Source: Methylophilaceae bacterium UBA7525 | Lineage (GTDB): Bacteria > Pseudomonadota > Gammaproteobacteria > Burkholderiales > Methylophilaceae | DNA: 14,542 nucleotides | Assembly (NCBI GenBank): GCA_002479405.1 | Contig: DLMX01000044.1 | Location: forward strand, 20,282 to 34,823 | Reading direction: 5' to 3' | Shown here: piece after piece, positions 1 through 6,708 of the stretch | How the letters are laid out: the number at the start of each line of letters is the position of its first letter | How positions within the stretch are numbered: the stretch's first letter is position 1 | Notes under the pieces: model-generated | Databases searched by the model: none | What the model was told of the DNA's origin: nothing | What the model saw: only the letters and a program-made list of their open reading frames with translations | Program-made: the position numbers and the translations under genes

Positions 1-10
1 GCTCACTCAT
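1..10 (-). CDS. possible start of next downstream gene (3 codons visible)
   Basis: Directly after the slt stop (TAA at 11-13) the minus strand reads ATG AGT GAG C, so a further gene may begin at 10 and run out of the window. Only three codons are visible, so the product cannot be named. The best upstream ribosome-binding candidate (AAGGA) lies about 13 nt away, which is far. The support is only the TAAATG junction, similar in style to the tight junctions elsewhere in this cluster. Confidence 0.2.
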
Positions 11-1960
11 TTAATCAGCGCTTTCCTTAGTCTCTGCCACGCCGGCATTGCCGGGCACGGTTCCCAGCCGCTGGGTCAGCGGCAGGCTACGATGGCCCAT
101 CTGTTGTGCATAATAATAAGCGTTGGCCATGACTTTTTTCACATAATCCCGCGTTTCGGTAAACGGGATTGTATCGGCATAAATCGGACCTTCCATCGCT
201 TCCTGTCCGGCCCAGCGCTTGGGCCGGCTCGGACCTGCATTATAAGCCGCTGTCGCCATCAGCGCCTGCCCGTCCATGCGGTCGAGCGTGTAACGCATGT
301 AATGGGTGCCGAAACGCATATTTGTATCCAGCTGGGTAATCATTCCCGGCTGATATCCCGTCATGCCCAGACGCTTGGCGATCCATTTGGCGGTGGCAGG
401 CATCACCTGCATCAACCCCGATGCGCCGGCACTGGATCTGGCCACCCCGATAAAGCGGCTCTCCTGCCGGATCAGGCCATAGACCCAGGCTTCATCCAAC
501 GCGTTTTCCTTGACATAAGTTTGCATCATATCGCGATAAGGTGTCGGATAGCGCAAGGCAAAGTCATGCGTCAACCGGGTCTTTTCGGAAGTATTGATGG
601 CAATATCGATCCAGTCGTTGCGGAAAGCCACCTCTGCCGCGACGATCAATTGCCTGTCATCCAGATCACGGATTGCCGCCGCCCACTCCGCCCTTGCCTC
701 CCAACGGAAACCCTGTTCATTCAGAGCCAAGGCTCGCTGAATGGCAGGCCGGCCCTCCATTTGCTTCAGCTCTTCGTTACCGGCCTTGTATGCAATTCCG
801 GGCGTCATCATGACATCGCCCAACTCTTCGGTCGCAAGCAATCCATAATAATTATGCTCGAGTGACAACGGCACAAAAATGGCATTGGCCTGCGGAATCC
901 GGTTCATTTCCTTCAATGCACGCGCCTTCCAGTAGCGCCAAGCCGCCGCCTGTTGCTCGACCTGCGGCATAGCCTCGATGCCGTACAACACCTCCCGCCA
1001 GTTCTTGACGCGCAATGCTGTGCGCACACGCCAGGCCATCTGTTCGCTGTCGAGCTGAGTGCCTTCAGCCAGCAGCCACCAATTTGCAGCGCCCGGATCA
1101 TGGCGGCGTGCGGCATGCAATGCCAACCGGCCCCACATATAAGCCTGTTCTTCCGAATTGAATTGCGCGCGATTAGAGTTCCAGACATCCAGTGCCATTG
1201 CTGGCTGTGTCCGTGCCACGCGGTCAATGGCATAGATATTCAGCGCACGTCCGAAACGCGACTTGTAGGAAATGGATTGCTTCTGTAGCACCTGTTGCGG
1301 ATTATTATAGACACGGTCTATCAATCCGATATTGTTTGCATCGATTGCCTTGATATAGCGGCTTACCGCCTTGGCCACGCTGATCTTGCCATCCTGCATC
1401 GCCAGCCTGAAACGGCCCCATGCATCCTCTTCGGTAAGCTTGCCCGACTGAAACATCTCGTCGAACAGCAACGTGCAGTTGCTAGGCAGGTCGGTTGAAA
1501 CCAGCCAGAAATTGCGCAGACGATCAGCATCGACACCAAAACCCATGTTGGCCTGCCCTTGCATGGTGTAACAACTGACAGCGGCATCATCGCGCTTGAA
1601 ATCGGGCAACTCGGCAAAATAAGTCTGCCATTCCTTATTTTTGCCCAGTTTTTTCAGCCACTCACCACGTACGCGGTCAGCAAAAGGGAATTCCTCGTAG
1701 CGCTGGAGAAAGTTCTGCACGTCCTGATTGCTGGAGGTGGAAAGTTGCAGCAGCATGATCCAGTAATCGGCATAGGGCGCCAGTATGTCGCCCTGCGCTT
1801 TCATTTGCTGTGCATAGGCCTGCAGGCGTGGCAGATCCTGCTTGTTATACGCAGTCTGTGCTGCAGTCAGCAGGCCGCCGACCGACTGTGCATGCGCCTT
1901 GCTGCCGAGCAACAGGAGCAGGGCCAGCAACATCCAGGAGAATTTGATTGATTTACTCAT
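11..1960 (-). CDS. slt: soluble lytic murein transglycosylase (Slt70-like, family 1A)
   Basis: Periplasmic enzyme that cleaves the MurNAc-GlcNAc bond of peptidoglycan with formation of 1,6-anhydroMurNAc. From the ATG at 1960 the protein has 649 residues, close to Slt70. Residues 1-24 form a signal peptide: a basic start (MSKSIKF), a leucine-rich core and an AHA-QS cleavage site. About residues 30-470 are helical and repetitive, matching the alpha-superhelical U and L domains. The catalytic SLT domain follows at about 490-625: the QES motif with catalytic Glu at about 500, GLMQVMP at 515-521 and AYNAGP at 572-577. A longer frame begins with TTG at 2008, but that start would put about 16 extra residues before the signal peptide. 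ATG 1966 is also possible. It follows the small membrane-protein gene by about 70 bases and is probably co-transcribed with lpxC. The family assignment is firm. Confidence 0.93.
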   Translation of the reverse strand: MSKSIKFSWMLLALLLLLGSKAHAQSVGGLLTAAQTAYNKQDLPRLQAYAQQMKAQGDILAPYADYWIMLLQLSTSSNQDVQNFLQRYEEFPFADRVRGEWLKKLGKNKEWQTYFAELPDFKRDDAAVSCYTMQGQANMGFGVDADRLRNFWLVSTDLPSNCTLLFDEMFQSGKLTEEDAWGRFRLAMQDGKISVAKAVSRYIKAIDANNIGLIDRVYNNPQQVLQKQSISYKSRFGRALNIYAIDRVARTQPAMALDVWNSNRAQFNSEEQAYMWGRLALHAARRHDPGAANWWLLAEGTQLDSEQMAWRVRTALRVKNWREVLYGIEAMPQVEQQAAAWRYWKARALKEMNRIPQANAIFVPLSLEHNYYGLLATEELGDVMMTPGIAYKAGNEELKQMEGRPAIQRALALNEQGFRWEARAEWAAAIRDLDDRQLIVAAEVAFRNDWIDIAINTSEKTRLTHDFALRYPTPYRDMMQTYVKENALDEAWVYGLIRQESRFIGVARSSAGASGLMQVMPATAKWIAKRLGMTGYQPGMITQLDTNMRFGTHYMRYTLDRMDGQALMATAAYNAGPSRPKRWAGQEAMEGPIYADTIPFTETRDYVKKVMANAYYYAQQMGHRSLPLTQRLGTVPGNAGVAETKESAD

Positions 1961-2029
1961 TTGCATCCATATCGACACCAAAAGTCTAGGAGAGTGCCGA
2001 TAGTGCAAGGATACACCGCAGCCTACAGC

Positions 2030-2212
2030 TTATAAAAGGATAATGCGTCCCGCAGCGAAAAGTATGGCCGCAACAAACAGCAATACGATAGTGAACTTGA
2101 TGACCTGCCAGGAAAAACGCAGATAACGCTTGTCGCCTGACAGGAAATAGATCCCCAGCGAAACCACAATGGCGATGAATGCGAGCGCCAGCAACAAGCG
2201 TAAGACCAGCAT
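2030..2212 (-). CDS. small two-helix membrane protein, function unknown
   Basis: A 60-residue protein, not assigned to a family. Residues 2-24 form one hydrophobic helix (MLVLRLLLALAFIAIVVSLG). A short charged loop follows, SGDKRYLRFSWQVIK at about 25-39, and a second helix at about 40-60 runs to the C-terminus. This predicts an inner-membrane hairpin protein. The ATG at 2212 is the only start, because an in-frame TGA lies 12 nt upstream. The gene starts 17 nt after the lpxC stop (2230). The ribosome-binding site is weak, so coupling to lpxC is likely. The hydrophobic pattern and tight spacing argue for a real gene. Position between lpxC and slt suggests an envelope role, but this is inference only. 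Confidence 0.7.
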   Translation of the reverse strand: MLVLRLLLALAFIAIVVSLGIYFLSGDKRYLRFSWQVIKFTIVLLFVAAILFAAGRIILL

Positions 2213-2229
2213 CGCAGGCGCTCAACTCA

Positions 2230-3159
2230 TCATACGTATTGCAGCACCGGTGCCACTGGAATCTGCAACTGAAATGCGCCCGGCGCTTCTTCGATATTTT
2301 CGAAGGTCGTGAATTCCCAGGCCTCGGCATCCGCCAGCAAAGTCCGCAGCAACTGGTTATTGAGCGCATGGCCGGACTTGTAGGCGCTGAAGGCGCCGAT
2401 CAGCGGATGACCGAGCACATAGAGGTCGCCGATAGCATCCAGCACCTTGTGCTTGGCGAACTCGTCCTCGTAGCGCAAACCGTCACCGTTCAACACGCGG
2501 TATTCATCCAGCACGATGGCGTTGTCCAGACTGCCGCCACGCGCCAGGCCGTTGGAACGCAGATACTCGACCTCATGCATGAAACCGAAGGTACGGGCGC
2601 GGCTGATCTCACGGATATAGGAGTTATCGGCGAAATCGATGGTCACGCGCTTGCCGCTATGCTCGAACACGGGATGACTGAAATCGATGGTGAAATCGAT
2701 CTTGAAGCCGAAATAGGGCTCGAAGCGCACCCACTTGTCGCCATCGACCACTTCGACCTTTTTCTTGATCCTGATGAACTTCTTCGCGGCCGGCTGTTCG
2801 ATGATGCCTGCCGATTGCAGCAGATAGACGAAGGGACCGGAACTGCCATCCATGATCGGCACTTCGCTCGCGTCCATGCTGATCAGGATGTTGTCGATAC
2901 CCAGACCGGCCAGGGCTGAGAGCAGATGTTCCACAGTAGCAACACGCGCGCCGTTGTCCTCCAGTGCGGAGCACAGGCGCGTGTCGTTGACGAGATCAGG
3001 CCGGACCTTGATTTCCGGAGTTCCGGGCAGATCGGTTCGCCGGAAAACAATGCCGGTATCAGGCGCGGCAGGACTCAAGGTCAGGGTAACCTTGTCGCCT
3101 GTATGCAGCCCGACACCTGTGGCGCTGATAGCTTTCTTTAATGTACGTTGCTTTACCAC
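2230..3159 (-). CDS. lpxC: UDP-3-O-acyl-N-acetylglucosamine deacetylase
   Basis: Zinc-dependent cytoplasmic enzyme for the committed step of lipid A synthesis; it removes the N-acetyl group of UDP-3-O-acyl-GlcNAc. I place the start at GTG 3159, giving MVKQRTLKKAISATGVGLHT, which matches the normal LpxC N-terminus and gives 309 residues (E. coli has 305). The open frame extends six codons to a TTG at 3177, but those residues are not typical. Visible motifs: VEHLLSALAGLGIDN with catalytic Glu77 and zinc ligand His78; ISMDASEVPIMDGSS; KHKVLDAIGDL with zinc ligands His237 and Asp241; and KSGHALNNQL with catalytic His264. All key residues are present. It lies 126 bases downstream of ftsZ, the usual place for lpxC at the end of the dcw cluster. 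Confidence 0.97.
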   Translation of the reverse strand: MVKQRTLKKAISATGVGLHTGDKVTLTLSPAAPDTGIVFRRTDLPGTPEIKVRPDLVNDTRLCSALEDNGARVATVEHLLSALAGLGIDNILISMDASEVPIMDGSSGPFVYLLQSAGIIEQPAAKKFIRIKKKVEVVDGDKWVRFEPYFGFKIDFTIDFSHPVFEHSGKRVTIDFADNSYIREISRARTFGFMHEVEYLRSNGLARGGSLDNAIVLDEYRVLNGDGLRYEDEFAKHKVLDAIGDLYVLGHPLIGAFSAYKSGHALNNQLLRTLLADAEAWEFTTFENIEEAPGAFQLQIPVAPVLQYV

Positions 3160-3285
3160 GTCTTCCAACCTCGTCAATTTGACTGAAATATTAGCACATC
3201 CGCCGCAGTTTCCCTAGCCGGTGACACGCCGATATGACAATTAAGCAATTGACTATATTGAGAATTATCCCCCAGCATTTACTTT
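3160..3285 (-). promoter_or_regulatory. AT-rich ftsZ-lpxC spacer, possible lpxC promoter region
   Basis: This spacer is clearly richer in A and T than the flanking genes, especially 3230-3270. On the minus strand GATAAT and TATAGT resemble -10 boxes. The best -35 for GATAAT is CTGACT at 18 nt spacing, overlapping the ftsZ stop, so the match is only partial. Several GTCAA/TTGAC elements occur, including the 11-base palindrome GTCAATTTGAC at 3173-3183, just before the lpxC start. No GC-rich hairpin followed by T residues is seen, so ftsZ transcription probably continues into lpxC. A separate lpxC promoter is plausible because E. coli lpxC has one, but the exact position is not resolved. Confidence 0.3.
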
Positions 3286-4470
3286 CTAGTCAGCCTGTTT
3301 ACGCAGGAACGCCGGGATGTCATATTCTTCCACGCCGGATTGCTTCATTGCCTCGACCGTCGCACGACGTCCATTGGAGGAGAACACAGCCGGCGTATCG
3401 TCGTCGGATGCCCCCATGTTGACACCGCTACCGCCGACAAACACAGCCTGACCAGTCGTACCGTCACGCACCTGAGTCATCACACGCAACTCGGGTTTTT
3501 GCTGACGGCGGCCGGCAATACCGTTGAGGCCGGTCGCGACCATGGTCACACGCAGACCGTCGCCGATGGATTCATCGAACACGTTACCGACGATCACGGT
3601 TGCATCATCTGCAGTGAAAGCCTTGATGGTATTCATGACGTCATAGTATTCCTTCATCTTGAACGATGTGCTGGCAGTGATGTTCACCAGAACGCCACGG
3701 GCATTGGCCAGGTTGACGTCCTCCAGCAGCGGGCTTGCCACTGCCTGTTCTGCCGCGATGCGGGCACGGTCGGCACCGCTCGCCATGGCGGACCCCATCA
3801 TCGCCATACCCATCTCGGACATGACGGTGCGCACGTCGGCAAAGTCGACGTTGACCAGACCCGGGCAATTGATGATTTCAGCGATGCCGGAAACAGCGTT
3901 GTGCAACACATCATTCGCCGCTTCGAATGCCTGCAGGAACGGTACATCTTCGCCCAGCACTTCCATCAGCTTCTCGTTCGGGATGATGATCAGAGAATCG
4001 ACATGCTTGGAAAGTTCTTCCAGACCTTCGACCGCCACCTTGGTGCGCTTGCCTTCAAATGCGAATGGCTTGGTGACGACAGCCACAGTCAGGATACCCA
4101 TTTCCTTTGCCACTTCGGCGATGATCGGCGCAGCACCGGTACCGGTACCGCCGCCCATGCCGGCGGTGATGAACAGCATATCGGCACCGTCTATGGTTTC
4201 GGCGATACGTTCGCGGTCTTCCAATGCGGCTTCACGGCCGATCTCCGGACGTGCACCGGCACCCAGGCCCTTGGTTATGTCCGTGCCGATTTGCAGCACG
4301 GTCTTGGCCTGGCTCTTCTTCAGCGCCTGCATGTCGGTGTTGGCGCAGATGAATTCCACGCCGCCGACGTTCTTTTCAATCATGTGTGCGACTGCGTTAC
4401 CACCGCAACCACCCACGCCTATTACTTTAATTACGGCCTCTTGCGAGTCCCTGTCCATAATTTCAAACAT
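3286..4470 (-). CDS. ftsZ: cell division GTPase FtsZ
   Basis: Tubulin homologue that polymerises into the cytokinetic Z-ring and recruits the divisome. Length is 394 residues, normal for proteobacteria. Residues 16-25 (VIGVGGCGGN) start the GTP-binding fold. The tubulin signature GGGTGTG is at 106-112. The T7 synergy loop NVDFADV at 207-213 supplies the catalytic aspartates. A variable linker follows, and the C-terminal peptide DIPAFLRKQAD is the conserved docking site for FtsA and ZipA-type partners. The ATG at 4470 has a strong ribosome-binding site. ftsZ is 79 bases downstream of ftsA, one of the larger gaps in the cluster, which would allow expression above that of ftsA. No substitution in key motifs was seen. 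Confidence 0.99.
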   Translation of the reverse strand: MFEIMDRDSQEAVIKVIGVGGCGGNAVAHMIEKNVGGVEFICANTDMQALKKSQAKTVLQIGTDITKGLGAGARPEIGREAALEDRERIAETIDGADMLFITAGMGGGTGTGAAPIIAEVAKEMGILTVAVVTKPFAFEGKRTKVAVEGLEELSKHVDSLIIIPNEKLMEVLGEDVPFLQAFEAANDVLHNAVSGIAEIINCPGLVNVDFADVRTVMSEMGMAMMGSAMASGADRARIAAEQAVASPLLEDVNLANARGVLVNITASTSFKMKEYYDVMNTIKAFTADDATVIVGNVFDESIGDGLRVTMVATGLNGIAGRRQQKPELRVMTQVRDGTTGQAVFVGGSGVNMGASDDDTPAVFSSNGRRATVEAMKQSGVEEYDIPAFLRKQAD

Positions 4471-4477
4471 TGCTTTT

Positions 4478-4483
4478 CTCCTT
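4478..4483 (-). promoter_or_regulatory. ftsZ ribosome-binding site
   Basis: AAGGAG on the minus strand, 7 nt before the ftsZ ATG at 4470. It is among the best Shine-Dalgarno sequences in the window, fits the high level of FtsZ normally needed, and fixes the start. Confidence 0.8.
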
Positions 4484-4524
4484 GTCGATGTTACACACTA
4501 CTTCTGCCCAAACAACTTCATACC

Positions 4525-4544
4525 CTGCCGGAGTCATCCGGCAG
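4525..4544 (-). promoter_or_regulatory. perfect hairpin between ftsA and ftsZ
   Basis: An 8-bp perfect inverted repeat (CTGCCGGA / TCCGGCAG, minus strand) with a 4-nt TGAC loop, starting 5 nt after the ftsA stop. It is GC-rich but followed by GGTATGAAG rather than a T run, so it is not a classical intrinsic terminator. It could protect an mRNA end, slow polymerase or mark an RNA processing site that separates ftsA and ftsZ dosage. These roles are inferred; the fold is seen. Confidence 0.5.
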
Positions 4545-4549
4545 AATCC

Positions 4550-5788
4550 TTAAAAATTCCCTTTGAACCAGCTCTTCATGCGGCTCAGGATGTCCGCAAA
4601 CGAGCCGGACTCCATCTGGTTCTGCAAATGCCGCTCGACCTGCTGCTTGCCCATCAGCACCAGGCCGACACCGGTCGCATAACGTGGATTGCCGACTACC
4701 TCTGACAGGCCGCCGACATAGCGCGGCATGCCAAGACGTACCGGCATATGGAAGATCTCCTCGCCCAGCTCCACCATGCCGCGCATCATGGATGAGCCGC
4801 CGGTGATGACGATGCCGGAGGCGATCATCTCTTCCATGCCGCTGCGGCGCAGTTCGCTCAACACCAGTTCATAGAGTTCGACGATACGCGGCTCGATGAC
4901 CTCGGCCAGCGTTTGTACGGAAAGCTGGCGCGGCTCACGACCGTCGACACCCGGCACCTCGACCACTTCACGCGGGTCAGCCAACTGACGCAGTGCGCAA
5001 CCATGCTTGATCTTGATTTCCTCCGCCGCTTGCGTCGGCGTGCGGAAGGCCACAGCTATATCATTGGTGACCTGATCGCCGGCGATCGGCACCACCGCCG
5101 TGTGACGGATGGCACCCTGCTTGAACACGGCAATATCAGTAGTGCCGCCGCCGATATCGACCAGGCAGACACCGAGTTCCTTTTCGTCCTCGGTCAGCAC
5201 TGCCATGCTGGACGCCAGCGGCTGCAGGATCAGGTCGGACACTTCCAGCCCGCAGCGCCTGATGCACTTGACAATGTTCTGCGCGGCGGCGACGGCACCG
5301 GTGACGATATGCACTTTTACTTCCAGTTTCATGCCGCTCATGCCCAACGGTTCGCGCACGTCCTCCTGCCCGTCGATGATGAATTCCTGGGTCAGGATAT
5401 GGAGGATCTGCTGATCCGACGGCAGGGCGATGGCCCGCGCAGTATCGACCACGCGATCGACGTCGGCCTGCATCACCTCGGCATCCTTGATCTTGACCAT
5501 GCCGTGCGAATTCAGGCTCTTGATGTGGCTACCGGCAATACCCGTAAACACCGAACTGATCTTGCAATCCGCCATCAGCTCGGCCTCTTCCAATGCACGC
5601 TGGATGGCCTGCATGGTCGAATCGATGTTGATTACCACGCCCTTCTTCAGGCCGCGTGAAGTATGCTGCCCGAGGCCGATGACCTTGAGCGTCCCCTCGG
5701 GCTGCAGTTCGGCCACAATCGCGACGATCTTCGACGTGCCGATATCCAAGCCCACTATCAGATTTTTATCTTCTCTCACTTTACTCAT
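4550..5788 (-). CDS. ftsA: cell division protein FtsA
   Basis: Actin-like ATPase that anchors FtsZ filaments to the inner membrane and recruits later division proteins. From ATG 5788 it has 412 residues. IVGLDIGTSKIVAIV at 11-25 is the phosphate-1 loop. The 1C subdomain lies at about 80-165, the feature that separates FtsA from MreB. The second phosphate motif, LVDIGGGTTDIAVF, is at 209-222, and an adenosine-type motif (GIVITGGSSMMRGM) lies in the C-terminal part. The last 15 residues, including ILSRMKSWFKGNF, form the amphipathic membrane-targeting helix. The frame is open to another ATG at 5800, but 5788 has better spacing from GGAGAGAGG and matches usual FtsA N-termini. The gene starts 37 nt after the ftsQ stop. 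Confidence 0.98.
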   Translation of the reverse strand: MSKVREDKNLIVGLDIGTSKIVAIVAELQPEGTLKVIGLGQHTSRGLKKGVVINIDSTMQAIQRALEEAELMADCKISSVFTGIAGSHIKSLNSHGMVKIKDAEVMQADVDRVVDTARAIALPSDQQILHILTQEFIIDGQEDVREPLGMSGMKLEVKVHIVTGAVAAAQNIVKCIRRCGLEVSDLILQPLASSMAVLTEDEKELGVCLVDIGGGTTDIAVFKQGAIRHTAVVPIAGDQVTNDIAVAFRTPTQAAEEIKIKHGCALRQLADPREVVEVPGVDGREPRQLSVQTLAEVIEPRIVELYELVLSELRRSGMEEMIASGIVITGGSSMMRGMVELGEEIFHMPVRLGMPRYVGGLSEVVGNPRYATGVGLVLMGKQQVERHLQNQMESGSFADILSRMKSWFKGNF

Positions 5789-5789
5789 A

Positions 5790-5798
5790 CCTCTCTCC
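5790..5798 (-). promoter_or_regulatory. ftsA ribosome-binding site
   Basis: GGAGAGAGG on the minus strand. The GGAG part lies 6 nt before ATG 5788, which favours this start over the in-frame ATG at 5800. Confidence 0.65.
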
Positions 5799-5825
5799 AT
5801 TCATCCCCTGCAGTCCCGCCTTGCT

Positions 5826-6551
5826 TCAGGCGGCGCCTGTCCTGCCTGCCGTTGCCCGTACCGGCCGCCTGACGGCGAAACCATTCGGGTATCTCAAATC
5901 CGCGTAGGCAAATGACACACCCAGTTTGCTCAAGGTCTGCTGATAGGCACTGGCAAACTTTGCAAGCCGGTTTTCCATATCCTCTCGCCCCAGTTCGATG
6001 ACGATGCCGTTATCCGTCTGTATCTGCCATGCACGTCTCGGCGTCAGCACCAGTTGCGTCACTTTCATGCCGGTTCCGGCCAGCAAACCGCTGTACTCCC
6101 CGTATTTTTTCGCCACCTCAGCCACACCTTCGCCCGGCCCGTAGAACACAGGCAAATCCTCATCAGAAGCCGCATGAAACAACTCGCCATAGGTATTGAC
6201 CAAGGCGATGTTGCCCCAGCGTGCCAGTTCCTGATGCTCATCCACGACCACTTCCAAGCGGTCCGGCCAGCGGCGGCGCAGACTGACGCTGCGTGCCCAG
6301 GGCAGCTTCTCGAATGCGTCACGCGCCTTCACCAGATCCAGTGTGAAGAAATTACCCTGCAAATGCCGGCTCACGATCAGCTTCAGCTGTTCGCGCGTCA
6401 CATGGTTCAGGCTGCCCTCCACCCGTACTTCGCGTAGCGGGAAGATAGGCAGATGCACGACCACGTAGATCACGCCGTAAAGCATGAGCACGGCAGCCAG
6501 CCCGAACAGCAGGTTGGCGATCCAGTTCAAAACTTGTGGCTTATCCCACAT
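5826..6551 (-). CDS. ftsQ: cell division protein FtsQ (DivIB family)
   Basis: Bitopic inner-membrane protein linking early and late divisome parts through FtsB and FtsL. From ATG 6551 it has 241 residues. A short cytoplasmic tail (MWDKPQVLNW) is followed by a membrane helix at about 12-34. A POTRA domain at about 37-106 begins FPLREVRVEG and includes PWARSVSLRRRWPDRLEVVV. The beta domain follows, with NTYGELF near 119-125. The frame can be opened by GTG 6569 or ATG 6557. ATG 6551 is chosen because GGAG lies 6 nt upstream and because beta-proteobacterial FtsQ proteins typically begin with MW and a nearby LN..AN pattern. The upstream spacer to ddl is unusually long and palindromic. Confidence 0.95.
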   Translation of the reverse strand: MWDKPQVLNWIANLLFGLAAVLMLYGVIYVVVHLPIFPLREVRVEGSLNHVTREQLKLIVSRHLQGNFFTLDLVKARDAFEKLPWARSVSLRRRWPDRLEVVVDEHQELARWGNIALVNTYGELFHAASDEDLPVFYGPGEGVAEVAKKYGEYSGLLAGTGMKVTQLVLTPRRAWQIQTDNGIVIELGREDMENRLAKFASAYQQTLSKLGVSFAYADLRYPNGFAVRRPVRATAGRTGAA

Positions 6552-6708
6552 CCGCATCTCCGTCGGCACCTGCTGCGCGAACGATCTGCTGCGTAGCGTC
6601 CTCGTTCGCGCCTCGTCTATCTACCAGATATGTAGCTTCGGCCGCTTTGCTTAACCTTTGCTGAGCAAAGGTTAGCCTGCACTGAAACTTCGTTTTCACG
6701 TTGCTCAC
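6541..6708 (-). CDS. possible 55-codon coupling ORF between ddl and ftsQ
   Basis: An open frame begins with GTG at 6708, overlapping the ddl stop as GTGA, and ends with TAA at 6541-6543, eight bases inside ftsQ. AAGGAG lies 7 nt before the GTG. The protein begins MSNVKTKFQCRLTFAQQ and includes KAAEATYLVDRRGANEDATQ; it has no signal peptide, membrane helix or recognised family. The DNA contains two strong inverted repeats, which suggests an inserted repeat rather than an old gene. Under equal codon use, 55 codons without a stop would occur by chance about 7% of the time. It may be a translated leader that couples ddl to ftsQ, or merely a chance frame. Confidence 0.3.
   Translation of the reverse strand: MSNVKTKFQCRLTFAQQRLSKAAEATYLVDRRGANEDATQQIVRAAGADGDADVG
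6558..6561 (-). promoter_or_regulatory. ftsQ ribosome-binding site
   Basis: GGAG on the minus strand, 6 nt before ATG 6551. It touches the alternative ATG 6557, so it cannot serve that start; this decides the FtsQ start. Confidence 0.6.
6575..6611. repeat. 10-bp perfect inverted repeat in ddl-ftsQ spacer
   Basis: GCGCGAACGA at 6575-6584 is the exact reverse complement of TCGTTCGCGC at 6602-6611. The loop is 17 nt and contains a small GCT/AGC pair of its own. It lies 24 nt upstream of the ftsQ start, close enough to affect ribosome access if folded in the mRNA. There is no T run beside it. Confidence 0.6.
6652..6674. repeat. 23-bp near-perfect palindrome in ddl-ftsQ spacer
   Basis: TAACCTTTGCT and AGCAAAGGTTA (11 bases each) flank one central G; as a hairpin this gives 10 bp with a 3-nt loop. 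With a one-base bulge the stem extends by a GCT/AGC pair on the minus strand. It begins about 31 nt after the ddl stop. The sequence following the stem on the minus strand is AAGCAAAGC, so it is not a normal terminator. It may be part of a dispersed repeat or an operator-like site. Confidence 0.6.

Noticed and set aside
4463..4537. 24-codon frame from the ftsA-ftsZ hairpin into ftsZ
   Set aside because: It resembles the leader frames around ddl, but its ATG does not overlap the ftsA stop, and ftsZ has its own strong ribosome-binding site. A 24-codon open frame is common by chance.
3340..4566. Long + strand open frames opposite ftsZ, for example 3340-4566 and 3659-4705
   Set aside because: They lie fully antisense to ftsZ and ftsA, show no family motifs, and are His- and Asp-rich or Ser- and Pro-rich as expected from the reverse of GC-biased coding DNA.
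6652..6674. Intrinsic terminator after ddl
   Set aside because: The hairpin is strong but no T run follows on the minus strand, and ftsQ, ftsA and ftsZ continue in the same direction.
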